Source of the DNA: an uncultured Pseudomonadota bacterium
GTDB lineage: Bacteria > Pseudomonadota > Gammaproteobacteria > Burkholderiales > SG8-39
NCBI GenBank assembly: GCA_903909415.1
Contig: CAIVVS010000003.1
Location: forward strand, 1-19,524
DNA: 19,524 nt
Reading direction: 5' to 3'
This document shows, piece by piece, positions 6,719 to 14,780 of the stretch. Below the pieces are notes generated by a model, which ran no database searches, was not told where the DNA came from, and was given only the letters and a program-made list of their open reading frames with translations. The translations under genes were made by a program, and so were the position numbers. Numbering within the stretch: the stretch's first letter is position 1; each line of letters opens with the position of its first letter.

Positions 6719-8113
6719 CTTGACCAGGTCCTCGATGACCTTCTTCGCGTCACCGAACACCATCATGGTCTTGTCCATGTAGAACAGCGGGTTGTCGAGG
6801 CCCGCGTAGCCCGAGGCCATGGAACGCTTGTTCACCAGCACGGTGCGCGCCTTGTGCACGTCGAGGATGGGCATGCCGTAGATCGGGCTGCCCTTCTCGT
6901 GCGCCAGCGGGTTCACCACGTCGTTGGCGCCCAGCACCAGCACCACGTCGGTGTCGCCGAACTCGCTGTTGATGTCTTCCATCTCGGCGACCTGGTCGTA
7001 GGGCACCTCGGCCTCGGCCAGCAGCACGTTCATGTGGCCGGGCATGCGGCCCGCCACCGGGTGGATGGCGTAGCGCACGCGCACGCCCTTCTCGGTCAGC
7101 TTGGCCGCCATTTCCTTGGTCGCGTGCTGCGCGCGCGCCACCGCCAGGCCGTAGCCCGGGACGATGATCACGGACTCGGCGTTGCCCAGCAGGAAGGCCG
7201 CGTCCTCGGCCGAGCCGGAGCGCACTGCCTTCTGCTCCGCGCCGCCGGCCGCCGCCGCGCCCTCGGCCGCGCCGAAGCCGCCCAGGATCACGCTGAAGAA
7301 CGAACGGTTCATCGCCTTGCACATGATGTAGGACAGGATCGCGCCCGAGGAACCGACCAAGGAGCCCGCGATGATCAGCATGGTGTTGTTCAGCGAGAAG
7401 CCGATGCCCGCCGCCGCCCAGCCGGAATAGCTGTTGAGCATGGAGATCACCACCGGCATGTCAGCGCCGCCGATCGGGATGATGATCAGCACGCCCAGCA
7501 CGAAGGCGATCACCGCCATCACGATGAAGGGCGTCCAGGCCTGGCCATCGGCCATGAAGTAGGCGGCGCCGAAGCCCAGCATCACCAGCGCCAGCGCGAG
7601 GTTCACCATGTGCTGGCCGGGGAACACCACCGGCGCGCTGGAGAACAGGCGGAACTTCTTGCCCAGGCCCGCCAGCTTGCCGAAGGCGATGATGGAGCCC
7701 GAGAAGGTGATCGCGCCGACGAAGGTGCCGATGAACAGCTCCAGCTTGTTGCCCACGGGCATCTGGCCCACGATGCCGAAGGCCGCCGGGTTGTTCACCA
7801 CTGCGACCCCGATCAGCACCGCCGCCAGGCCGACCAGCGAGTGCATGGCCGCGACCAGCTCGGGCATCTGCGTCATCTCGACCTTGTTGGCGATGAAGGC
7901 GCCGACCATGCCGCCGATGAGCATGGCGATCAGGATCATGTCCAGCCGGCCCTTCCACACCACCGCCAGGGTCACCAGCACGGCGATGGTCATGCCGGCG
8001 ATGCCGAAGAAGTTGCCGCGGCGCGCGGTCTCGGGGTGCGACAGGCCCTTCAGGGCCAGGATGAAGCAGACCGAGGCGACCAGGTACCAGAGTGCGACGA
8101 GGTTGGCGCTCAT
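6707..8113 (-). CDS. pntB: NAD(P)+ transhydrogenase subunit beta
   Basis: This is the beta subunit of proton-translocating transhydrogenase, which uses the proton gradient to drive hydride transfer from NADH to NADP+. The 468 residues comprise about nine transmembrane helices (residues 1-270), a linker rich in Ala and Gly (278-293), and the NADP(H)-binding domain with VPGYGLAVARAQ (318-329) and LGANDVVNP (394-402). The length is normal. The start at 8113 follows the pntAB stop by one base and has AAGGAG upstream, a tightly coupled arrangement. The gene ends VKALD, and its stop region is duplicated. Confidence 0.97.
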   Translation of the reverse strand: MSANLVALWYLVASVCFILALKGLSHPETARRGNFFGIAGMTIAVLVTLAVVWKGRLDMILIAMLIGGMVGAFIANKVEMTQMPELVAAMHSLVGLAAVLIGVAVVNNPAAFGIVGQMPVGNKLELFIGTFVGAITFSGSIIAFGKLAGLGKKFRLFSSAPVVFPGQHMVNLALALVMLGFGAAYFMADGQAWTPFIVMAVIAFVLGVLIIIPIGGADMPVVISMLNSYSGWAAAGIGFSLNNTMLIIAGSLVGSSGAILSYIMCKAMNRSFFSVILGGFGAAEGAAAAGGAEQKAVRSGSAEDAAFLLGNAESVIIVPGYGLAVARAQHATKEMAAKLTEKGVRVRYAIHPVAGRMPGHMNVLLAEAEVPYDQVAEMEDINSEFGDTDVVLVLGANDVVNPLAHEKGSPIYGMPILDVHKARTVLVNKRSMASGYAGLDNPLFYMDKTMMVFGDAKKVIEDLVKALD

Positions 8114-8114
8114 C

Positions 8115-8432
8115 TCAATGCTCCTTGGCCGCGGACTTCGGGGCCTTCTTGCGGAACATCTCGAGCATCCTGCGCGTGACCAGGAAGCCCCCGGCCACGT
8201 TCACCGAGGCCAGCGCCACCGCGACCGCGCCGGTGACCGAGCCGAAGTCGATCTCGGCACTGCCGGCCGCGAGGATGGCGCCGACGATCACCACGCTGGA
8301 GATGGCGTTGGTCACGCTCATCAGCGGGGTGTGCAGCGCGGGCGTCACGTTCCAGATCACGTGGTAGCCGACGAACACGGCCAGCACGAACACGATCAGG
8401 TTGACGATGGTGGGGTCGACGGTGCCGGTCAT
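8115..8432 (-). CDS. pntAB: NAD(P)+ transhydrogenase alpha subunit, membrane part
   Basis: This short protein (105 residues) corresponds to the C-terminal membrane part of E. coli PntA, here a separate polypeptide as in Rhodospirillum rubrum. It has three hydrophobic helices, with typical stretches [19 protein letters not shown] and [17 protein letters not shown], then a basic tail. AGGAAGGG lies upstream of the ATG at 8432. The gene sits between the NAD-binding subunit and pntB with only a few bases on either side, so all three subunits should be made from one message. Confidence 0.96.
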   Translation of the reverse strand: MTGTVDPTIVNLIVFVLAVFVGYHVIWNVTPALHTPLMSVTNAISSVVIVGAILAAGSAEIDFGSVTGAVAVALASVNVAGGFLVTRRMLEMFRKKAPKSAAKEH

Positions 8433-8435
8433 GGT

Positions 8436-9563
8436 TCAGCCCTTCCTGGTCAGTTCGCCGCCGCGCGCCACACAACAGGCCGCGACGATCTCGTCCTCGA
8501 GGTTCAGCGTGAACGCGCCTTCCTTGTCGATGACGAGCTTGAGGAAATCCAGCAGGTTGCGCGCGTACAGGCTGCTCGCGTCGGCCGCGACCATCGCCGG
8601 GTAGTTGGTGTGCCCGACCAGCGTGACGCCGTGCTTGACCACCACCGCGTCCTTCTCGGTCAGCGGGCAGTTGCCGCCCTGCTCGGCTGCCATGTCCACG
8701 ATCACCGAGCCCGGCTTCATGGACTTGACCATGTCCTCGGTCACCAGCACCGGCGCCGGGCGACCCGGGATCAGCGCGGTGGTGATCACGATGTCGGCCT
8801 GTTTGATGCGCTCGGCCACCAGCGCCGCCTGGCGCTTCATCCAGGCCTCGGGCATCGGGCGGGCGTAGCCGCCGGTGCCTTGCGCGATCTCGCGTTCCTC
8901 GTCGGTCTCGAAGGGCACGTCGATGAACTTCGCGCCCAGCGACTCGACCTGTTCCTTGGTGGCGGGGCGCACGTCGGTCGCCTCGACCACCGCGCCCAGG
9001 CGCCGCGCCGTGGCGATCGCCTGCAGGCCGGCCACGCCCACGCCCATGATCACCACGCGCGCGGCCTTCACCGTGCCGGCGGCGGTCATCATCATCGGGA
9101 ACATCTTCTTGTAGTGGTTGGCCGCGACCAGCACGGCCTTGTAGCCGCCGAGGTTGGCCTGCGAGGACAGCACGTCCAGCGACTGCGCGCGCGTGATGCG
9201 CGGCGCGGCTTCCATGGCGAAGGCGGTCGCGCCGGTGCGGGCGATGGCCTCCAGCCCGGCCGCGTCGAAGCGGTTGAGCATGCCGGCGATCACCTGGTCG
9301 CGCCGGAGCATGGCGGTTTCCTCGGGCAGCGGGCTGCCCACCTTGAGGATCATGTCCGCCTTGGCGTACACGTCCGCGGCGCTGGCGGCGATGGTCGCGC
9401 CGGCGGCCTCGAAGTCGGCGTCGGGGATGCTCGCCCCGGCGCCCGCGCCGGCCTGCACCGTCACCGCGTGCTTGCCGCCGGTGAGCAGTTTCTTGATAGT
9501 TTCGGGCGTTGCAGCAACGCGCGTCTCACCCGGTCGGGTCTCGGCCGGAATGCCGAAGTGCAT
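8436..9563 (-). CDS. pntAA: NAD(P)+ transhydrogenase alpha subunit, NAD-binding part
   Basis: This is the soluble NAD(H)-binding subunit of a three-subunit transhydrogenase, 375 residues, the usual size. The N-terminal MHFGIPAETRPGETRVAATP and the dinucleotide-binding GVGVAG at residues 174-179 are characteristic, as is the central SSQANLGGYKAVL. It shares ancestry with alanine dehydrogenase, but the PntA-specific mobile-loop region (around ALIPGRPAP) and the following pntAB and pntB genes settle the identity. The ATG at 9563 has GGGGAG upstream. It is the first gene after a 168-bp gap and probably starts a transcription unit. Confidence 0.97.
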   Translation of the reverse strand: MHFGIPAETRPGETRVAATPETIKKLLTGGKHAVTVQAGAGAGASIPDADFEAAGATIAASAADVYAKADMILKVGSPLPEETAMLRRDQVIAGMLNRFDAAGLEAIARTGATAFAMEAAPRITRAQSLDVLSSQANLGGYKAVLVAANHYKKMFPMMMTAAGTVKAARVVIMGVGVAGLQAIATARRLGAVVEATDVRPATKEQVESLGAKFIDVPFETDEEREIAQGTGGYARPMPEAWMKRQAALVAERIKQADIVITTALIPGRPAPVLVTEDMVKSMKPGSVIVDMAAEQGGNCPLTEKDAVVVKHGVTLVGHTNYPAMVAADASSLYARNLLDFLKLVIDKEGAFTLNLEDEIVAACCVARGGELTRKG

Positions 9564-9638
9564 GAGAGGACTCCCCAGTCATCGGCCCCGCACCGGGTTG
9601 CCCGGGAGGATTCGGGCCGGGCGGGACGCCTGGGGCGA

Positions 9639-9644
9639 ATGATA
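9639..9644 (-). promoter_or_regulatory. Possible -10 element for pntAA
   Basis: On the minus strand a TATCAT hexamer preceded by TGCGG lies about 75 bases before the pntAA start, in an otherwise G+C-rich gap. No good -35 match is seen at 17 bp. A small GGGCG/CGCCC stem-loop (9652-9666) overlaps the spacer. This is a weak candidate. Confidence 0.25.
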
Positions 9645-9684
9645 CCGCAGGGGCGAAAACCGCCCTATCGGCGATTGCACTGGC

Positions 9685-9755
9685 GCCCCTGACGCCTGCG
9701 CCAGCGTTCCTTAACGCTTGCGCCAGCGCCCCTAACGCCAGCGCCAGCGCAGCAG
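9685..9755 (-). repeat. Imperfect ~21-bp repeats over the 3' end of the OpuC-type gene
   Basis: Plus-strand units starting GCGCCAGCG recur about every 21 bases and span the stop codon at 9732-9734. In the gene's frame this gives Arg-Trp-Arg-Trp-Arg-stop, then Gly-Arg-Trp-Arg-Lys-Arg-stop (TAA at 9711-9713). The end of the gene and its stop therefore appear twice in the same frame. Confidence 0.7.
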
Positions 9756-11234
9756 GCGCCGCTCCCAGAGCTCGAAGCCGCCCTGCAGCAGCAGGGCCAG
9801 CACCGCAGCCGGGATCGCGCCGGCCAGCAGCAGCGCGCGGTCGTTCAGCGCCAGTCCCTGCACGATGCGCTCGCCGAAGCCGCCCGCGCCGACGAAGGCG
9901 GCGATGGTCGCGGTGCCGACGTTGATCACCGCCGCTGTCTTGATGCCAGCGAGCAGCACCGGCGCGGCGAGCGGCAGCTCTATTCGCAGCAGCCGGTCGC
10001 GGTCGGACAGGCCCAGTGCGCGCGCCGCCTGCCGCAGGCCCTCGCCCACGCCCTGCAGGCCCGCCTGTGTGTTGCGCACGATGGGCAGCAGCGCGTACAG
10101 CGACAGCGCTGCCAGCGCGGGCGCGGTACCTATCGCCCCCATCACCGCGATCAGCAGCGCGAGCAGCGCCAGCGAGGGCACGGTCTGTATCACCCCGGCG
10201 CCGCCGACGATCCAGCGTCCCCAGGCCGGGCTGCGCGCCGCGAGCACCCCGAGCGGCACGCCCAGCGCGATGCCGACCACCAGCGACACCACGACCAGCA
10301 GCACGTGCTGGGCCAGCAGGCCGGCGAAGTCCGGGCCGAACAGCACCTCCATGAAACTCCGCGCCGGAGGCGGAGATCCGGCCGGCTGTGCCTGCGCGGC
10401 AGAGGCACCCTGCTCCAGCATCGCCGCTGCCTGCGCGAAGCTGCGCCCCTCCAGTTCCACCGCGGCGTTCATGCGCCGCATCGCAGCCTCGTCGATGCGG
10501 CCCTCCAGCGCCGACAGGCCGCGCCACGCAGCAGGCAGGCGCGCCGGCAGGTCGGCGCGATACAGCAGCAGCGCGTCGTAGCGCGGGAAGGCCTTGCGGT
10601 CGTCCGCCATCACGACGAGGCCATAGCGCGCGATCTTGGCGTCGGTGGTGTAGATGTCGATCGCGTCGGTACGCCCCGCCGCGATCGCTTCATAAGCCAG
10701 GCCGTGGTCCAGCCCGGACGGGCGCTGCGGCAGGCCGTAGGCGCGCGCGAGCAAGGGCCAGCCGTCGGCGCGGGCCATGAACTCCTGCGACAGGCCGAGG
10801 CGCAGCGCCGGCAGTTTCGCGAGATCGGACAGCGCCTTGGGATCGCCGGCCACGCCCGGCCGCAGCGCAAGCGCATAGCCGTTATGGAATCCGAGCAGCA
10901 CGCCGGCCGCCAGCCCCTCGGGCGCGAGACGCCGGTTCAGGTCCGCCAGCGGCGCATCGCCATCCAGCTTCAGCACCTCGCGCGCGAGCGTGCCGCTGTA
11001 CTCGGGATAGACGTCGATGGACCCGGCGCGCAGCGCGCCCAGCACGATGCCGGTGTTGCCCAGTCCCGCGCGGTGCTCGACCGCGAGAGCGGGATCGGCG
11101 CGGCGCGCGGCGGAGGCCAGCACCTCGCCGAGCACATAGGACTCGGTGAAGCGCTTGGAGCCGATGCGCAGCGTGCCCTCGGCGAGCGCGCCCGCCGATT
11201 GCGCCAGCAGCGCGACCGCAAGCAAGGCCACCAT
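9732..11234 (-). CDS. OpuC/YehZ-type osmoprotectant ABC transporter, binding protein fused to permease
   Basis: A 500-residue fusion for uptake of quaternary ammonium compounds such as glycine betaine or choline (family knowledge; the ligand is not provable here). Residues 1-18 form a signal-like hydrophobic segment, 19 to about 270 an OpuAC-type receptor domain (GTLRIGSKRFTESYVLGE at 20-37, later SIDVYPEYSGTLAREVL), and 275-293 a Pro/Ala/Gln linker. From about 295 there is a BPD-type permease with QTVPSLALLALL and the coupling-helix region QAARALGLSDRDRLLRIELP. The receptor precedes the permease, the reverse of BusAB-like fusions. No ATPase partner is encoded beside it. The ATG at 11234 gives a short signal; an in-frame CTG at 11249, better placed after AGAGGA, would add LRNPA and a positive charge. 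Confidence 0.88.
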   Translation of the reverse strand: MVALLAVALLAQSAGALAEGTLRIGSKRFTESYVLGEVLASAARRADPALAVEHRAGLGNTGIVLGALRAGSIDVYPEYSGTLAREVLKLDGDAPLADLNRRLAPEGLAAGVLLGFHNGYALALRPGVAGDPKALSDLAKLPALRLGLSQEFMARADGWPLLARAYGLPQRPSGLDHGLAYEAIAAGRTDAIDIYTTDAKIARYGLVVMADDRKAFPRYDALLLYRADLPARLPAAWRGLSALEGRIDEAAMRRMNAAVELEGRSFAQAAAMLEQGASAAQAQPAGSPPPARSFMEVLFGPDFAGLLAQHVLLVVVSLVVGIALGVPLGVLAARSPAWGRWIVGGAGVIQTVPSLALLALLIAVMGAIGTAPALAALSLYALLPIVRNTQAGLQGVGEGLRQAARALGLSDRDRLLRIELPLAAPVLLAGIKTAAVINVGTATIAAFVGAGGFGERIVQGLALNDRALLLAGAIPAAVLALLLQGGFELWERRLLRWRWR

Positions 11235-11241
11235 TGCCGGA

Positions 11242-11286
11242 TTACGCAGGGCTGTCCTCTGTCAGGAATTGCAGGCGCAAGCCCAT
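11242..11286 (-). pseudogene. In-frame echo of the ABC transporter C-terminus
   Basis: Directly after the TAG stop of the ABC transporter gene, in the same frame, lies ATG with the reading MGLRLQFLTEDSPA and a TAA stop. The true C-terminus of the gene reads LARLQFLTEDAAA. Nine residues align (RLQFLTED plus the final Ala), while the DNA differs at several third codon positions (CGGCTTCAG against CGCCTGCAA). It is either a remnant of a second allele's end or an old tandem duplication. Confidence 0.75.
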
Positions 11287-13080
11287 CTACGCCGCCGCGT
11301 CTTCAGTCAGGAACTGAAGCCGGGCGAGGTTGGCATACAGCTCGCTCTTGCCCAGCAGTTCGTCGTGGGTCCCGACCGCATGCAGCCGGCCGTGGTCCAG
11401 CACCACGATGCGGTCGGCATTGCGCACCGTGGCCAGCCGGTGCGCGATCACCAGCGTGGTGCGCGACGCGGCCAGCCGTTCCAGCGCCATCGCGACCTGG
11501 CGCTCGCTCTCGGCATCCAGCGAACTGGTCGCCTCGTCCAGCAGCAGCACCGGCCGGTCCGCGAGCAGCGCGCGCGCGATCGACAGGCGCTGGCGCTGCC
11601 CGCCCGACAGGCGGATGCCGCGCTCGCCCAGTTCCGTGTCCAGCCCGTTGGGCAGCTGCTCGACGAAGTCCAGCGCGTGCGCCGCGGCCAGCGCCTCGCG
11701 CACGTCGGCGACGCTGGCGCCGGGACGGCCGTAGCGCACGTTCTCGGTGACGCTGGTGGCGAAGATCACCGGGTCCTGCGGCACCAGCGCGATGCGGCCG
11801 CGCACCGCCAGCGGGTCGCAGTGCGCGAGGTCGGCGCCGTCCAGCAGCACGCGCCCGGACTGCGGGTCGTAGAAGCGCAGCAGCAGCGAGAAGATCGTGG
11901 ACTTGCCCGCGCCCGAGGGCCCGACCAGGGCCACGCGCTCGCCCGGCGCCACCTCGAAGGACAGGTCGTGCAGGGCCGGTGCATCCGGCCGCGTCGGATA
12001 GGCGAAGTTCACCGCGTCGAAGCGCACCGCGCCGGCCACCCGCGCCGGCAGGGTGATCACCGGCGTGGCGACCACCAGCGTGGACTGCGTGCCGAGCAGC
12101 TCGACCAGGCGCTCGGTGGCGCCGGCGGCACGCTGGATCTCGCCCCAGACCTCGGACACCGTGCCCGCGCCGCTGGCGACGATGCCGGCATAGAACACGA
12201 AGGCCGAGAGCTCGCCCGCCGACAGCCGCCCGGCGAGCACGTCATGCCCGCCTATCCACAGGATCACGCCCACCGCGCAAAAGCCGATCAGCATCACCAG
12301 CGAAATGAGCCAGGCCTTCACGCGCACGCGCAAGACGCCGATGTCGCGCGCCGCGTCCACCGAGGCGCCGAAGCGCTCGCGGTCGCGTGCCTCGTGGCCG
12401 TAGGCCTGCACCGTGCGCACCTCGTGCAGCGCCTCGTCCACGTAGGCGGTGACGTCGGCGACGCGGTCCTGGTTGTCGCGCGACAACCGGCGCACGCGCC
12501 GTCCGATCAGCAGGATGGGCACCAGGGTCGCGGGCACGCCCAGCACCACCAGGGCCGCCAGCTTGGGGCTGGTGGCGACCATCAAGGCCAGCGCGCCCAC
12601 CATCATCAGCGCGTTGCGCAGGAACATCGAAAAGCCGAAGCCGATCACCTGGCGCAGCTGCTCGCTGTCGTTGGTCAGGCGCGAGACGATCTCGCCGGTG
12701 CGCGAGGAGTCGAAGAAGGACGGCGACAGCGACAGCACATGGTCGAACACCGCGCGGCGCAGGTCGGCGATCACCTGCTCGCTGGTGCTCATCATCAGGA
12801 AGAAGCGCCCCCAGGTCGCCGCGGCGAGCAGCACCGCGACCGCGACCACGCCGGCCAGCGCGGTGTTCAGCATCTGCGGGTCGCCCGATCCGAAGCCGGC
12901 GTCCACCACGTGGCGCAGGCCCTGCCCCAGCGCCAGCACGCAGCCGGCCGCCGTCACCAGCGACACCGCCGCGCCGATCAGCCGGCCGCGATAGGGCGCG
13001 AGGAAGCCGAGCAGCTTGCGCAGGTGGGCGACGTCGCCCTTGGGGGGAGGAGTCGCAGTTGACGTTCGGGAGGGACCCAT
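11287..13080 (-). CDS. MsbA-like ABC exporter (fused membrane and ATPase domains)
   Basis: This is a half-transporter of 597 residues that should work as a homodimer, exporting a lipid or hydrophobic compound across the inner membrane. Six helices fill residues 25-325. The ATPase domain follows with Walker A GPSGAGKST (387-395), Q-loop VPQDPVIF (433-440), signature LSGGQRQR (491-498), Walker B VLLLDEATSSLD (511-522) and the switch histidine in IAHR (547). All catalytic residues are present. It lacks features tying it to one substrate; the name MsbA-like reflects architecture only. The ATG at 13080 has no strong ribosome-binding site. It follows the BT1 transporter gene by 65 bp. Immediately after its stop is a diverged copy of its last codons. 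Confidence 0.92.
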   Translation of the reverse strand: MGPSRTSTATPPPKGDVAHLRKLLGFLAPYRGRLIGAAVSLVTAAGCVLALGQGLRHVVDAGFGSGDPQMLNTALAGVVAVAVLLAAATWGRFFLMMSTSEQVIADLRRAVFDHVLSLSPSFFDSSRTGEIVSRLTNDSEQLRQVIGFGFSMFLRNALMMVGALALMVATSPKLAALVVLGVPATLVPILLIGRRVRRLSRDNQDRVADVTAYVDEALHEVRTVQAYGHEARDRERFGASVDAARDIGVLRVRVKAWLISLVMLIGFCAVGVILWIGGHDVLAGRLSAGELSAFVFYAGIVASGAGTVSEVWGEIQRAAGATERLVELLGTQSTLVVATPVITLPARVAGAVRFDAVNFAYPTRPDAPALHDLSFEVAPGERVALVGPSGAGKSTIFSLLLRFYDPQSGRVLLDGADLAHCDPLAVRGRIALVPQDPVIFATSVTENVRYGRPGASVADVREALAAAHALDFVEQLPNGLDTELGERGIRLSGGQRQRLSIARALLADRPVLLLDEATSSLDAESERQVAMALERLAASRTTLVIAHRLATVRNADRIVVLDHGRLHAVGTHDELLGKSELYANLARLQFLTEDAAA

Positions 13081-13081
13081 G

Positions 13082-13144
13082 ACCGGGGAACTCTAGCACC
13101 CGCAGTCACGGTGATCCGTGCGGCAGGCGTCCCCCGTGAGGGTG
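13082..13144 (-). other. Inverted repeats in the gap before the ABC exporter gene
   Basis: The gap holds GCACCC near one end and GGGTGC near the other, with an inner perfect hairpin CACGG-ATCA-CCGTG. There is no T-run, so it is not an obvious terminator. It could be a structured leader, or chance in G+C-rich DNA. Confidence 0.25.
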
Positions 13145-13145
13145 C

Positions 13146-14780
13146 TCAGGCGCTGCGCAGCCGCGCGAGCTTCACCGCCCAGATCGCCAGCATCGGCACG
13201 GCGAAGCTGAGGATGGTGGCGCAGACCAGCAGGATGCCGAGTTCGCCGTAGTCCGCCGGCATGCTGACCACCCCGGTCTTCGGGTCCTTGACTTCGCGGG
13301 TCACGGTGAAGGCCGCGTTCAGGTACTTGGTGCCCAGCTGCGAGGCCGACAGCGCGAGGTTGGTGAACGAGGCCATCACCGCGAAGAAGGTGGCCTTGAG
13401 GTGTTGGGGCGCGGAGTTCGCGATCCAGGCGAGCATCGGGATCATCGCGATCTGGCCCAGCGGCGACTCCAGCGCCGTGTCCACCAGCGCGATGAAGCGC
13501 GCGTCCACCACGCCGCCGGTGACCGAGGCGGTCCAGTGGTGCAGGCCGTAGTACATGCCCAGGGTCGGCAGCGTGAGGAAGGTGCCGGCGACGGTGAGGA
13601 AGCCGACGATGTAGGTGATGGGCCGCTCGGCCATGAAGCGCCGGAAGATGAACATGCCCGCCAGCGTGAGCACGCTGCCGATCAGCGAGAGCAGCGCGAG
13701 GAACTGCTGGTCGAACTTCAGCTCGTCGATCATCCACCAGGTCGCGCCCGCGCCCGGGCCGGGCACGGCGCGGAACACGAAGATCACGATGGCCGTGCCG
13801 ATCAGGGTGTTGCGCGCGGCGGGCTCCAGCTCGCGCAGCAGGCGCGACATCAGGAACAGCACGATGCCCATGGACAGCCCGAACACGATTTCCTGCGCGT
13901 TCGGCACCTTGCCCAGTCCCAGCGCCACCGACACCGCGGCGAAGGCCAGACCCCCGCCGAGGATCCACCAGTTCACCGGCGGGCGCCCCACCGCCTGGTG
14001 CAGCATGGCGTGGATGGCGTCGCGGCCGTGGCCCAATGCGGCGAGGCGCGCGTGCTCGCGCCGGCGCAGCCAGGTCGCGAGCAGCACGCCCGCGACCGAC
14101 ACCACCGGGATGACCAGCGCGAGTTCATAGATGCCGCGGTAGGCGGCGGCGCGCGCCTCGGGATCGAGCTTGGCCACGCCGTCGAGCAGCACCACGTTGG
14201 CGGCGGACACCAGCAGGCTGCCGCCGATGATCGCGACCCGACCCAGGGTCTGCATGGTGGTGTGCATCAGGCGCAGCGTCTCGGGCGGCACCGGCTGGCC
14301 GGCATCGTCGACGTGCGGCACGGCCTCCACCGTCATCGCGTCGGCCACCACGTCCTGTACCACGTAGCCCAGCGGCGCGAGCAGGGCGGCCAGCACGTAC
14401 CAGGACTCCACCGGCATCACCGCCGCCATCGCCTGCGTGTGGCCCAGCAGGCCGACCATGATGGTCAGGCTGGCCGCGATCAGTCCCGCGCCGAAATACA
14501 CCAGCAGCCCCTTCCAGCGCCAGATCAGGTCCACCAGGTGGCCGACCGGCATCTTCAGCGCCCAGGGCAGGCCGGCCCAGAAGCCGAGTGCGGCGAGGAA
14601 CTCCGCCGACAGGCCGAGGCGCTCCTTCACGTAGAAAACGCCGACGATGCCGGTGAGCCCGGAGATGCCCGCGGCCACGTACACCATCAGCGGCGGCAGG
14701 TAGGACAGGCGCATCTGGCGGCCGAGTTCGAAAATGTTGCGGTCCAGCCAGCCGTGGACCGCGGTGAGCACGCCCGCCAT
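13146..14780 (-). CDS. BT1-family MFS transporter
   Basis: This is a 544-residue membrane protein with about twelve to fourteen helices. WALKMPVGHLVDLIWRWKG and GYVVQDVVADAMTVEAVPHV match the BT1 (folate-biopterin transporter-like) branch of the major facilitator superfamily, whose hallmark is the DVVADA segment in the fourth or fifth helix. The substrate of bacterial members is mostly unknown. The start overlaps the glcF stop as TGATG, so the gene is translationally coupled to the glycolate oxidase operon. That suggests a role in moving glycolate, a related acid or a cofactor, which is inference. A hydrophilic loop around residues 240-270 divides the two halves. The end of the gene shows no duplication. 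Confidence 0.8.
   Translation of the reverse strand: MAGVLTAVHGWLDRNIFELGRQMRLSYLPPLMVYVAAGISGLTGIVGVFYVKERLGLSAEFLAALGFWAGLPWALKMPVGHLVDLIWRWKGLLVYFGAGLIAASLTIMVGLLGHTQAMAAVMPVESWYVLAALLAPLGYVVQDVVADAMTVEAVPHVDDAGQPVPPETLRLMHTTMQTLGRVAIIGGSLLVSAANVVLLDGVAKLDPEARAAAYRGIYELALVIPVVSVAGVLLATWLRRREHARLAALGHGRDAIHAMLHQAVGRPPVNWWILGGGLAFAAVSVALGLGKVPNAQEIVFGLSMGIVLFLMSRLLRELEPAARNTLIGTAIVIFVFRAVPGPGAGATWWMIDELKFDQQFLALLSLIGSVLTLAGMFIFRRFMAERPITYIVGFLTVAGTFLTLPTLGMYYGLHHWTASVTGGVVDARFIALVDTALESPLGQIAMIPMLAWIANSAPQHLKATFFAVMASFTNLALSASQLGTKYLNAAFTVTREVKDPKTGVVSMPADYGELGILLVCATILSFAVPMLAIWAVKLARLRSA

Noticed and set aside
5990..8179. 729-codon plus-strand open frame
   Set aside because: It lies opposite lutC and pntB, is rich in His, Arg, Gly and Ala without domain pattern, and is typical of antisense frames in G+C-rich genes.
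7608..9692. 694-codon plus-strand open frame
   Set aside because: It is antisense to the transhydrogenase genes, which are unmistakable; its composition is of the shadow type.
11146..13062. 638-codon plus-strand open frame
   Set aside because: It is antisense to the ABC exporter, whose Walker and signature motifs are all present on the minus strand.
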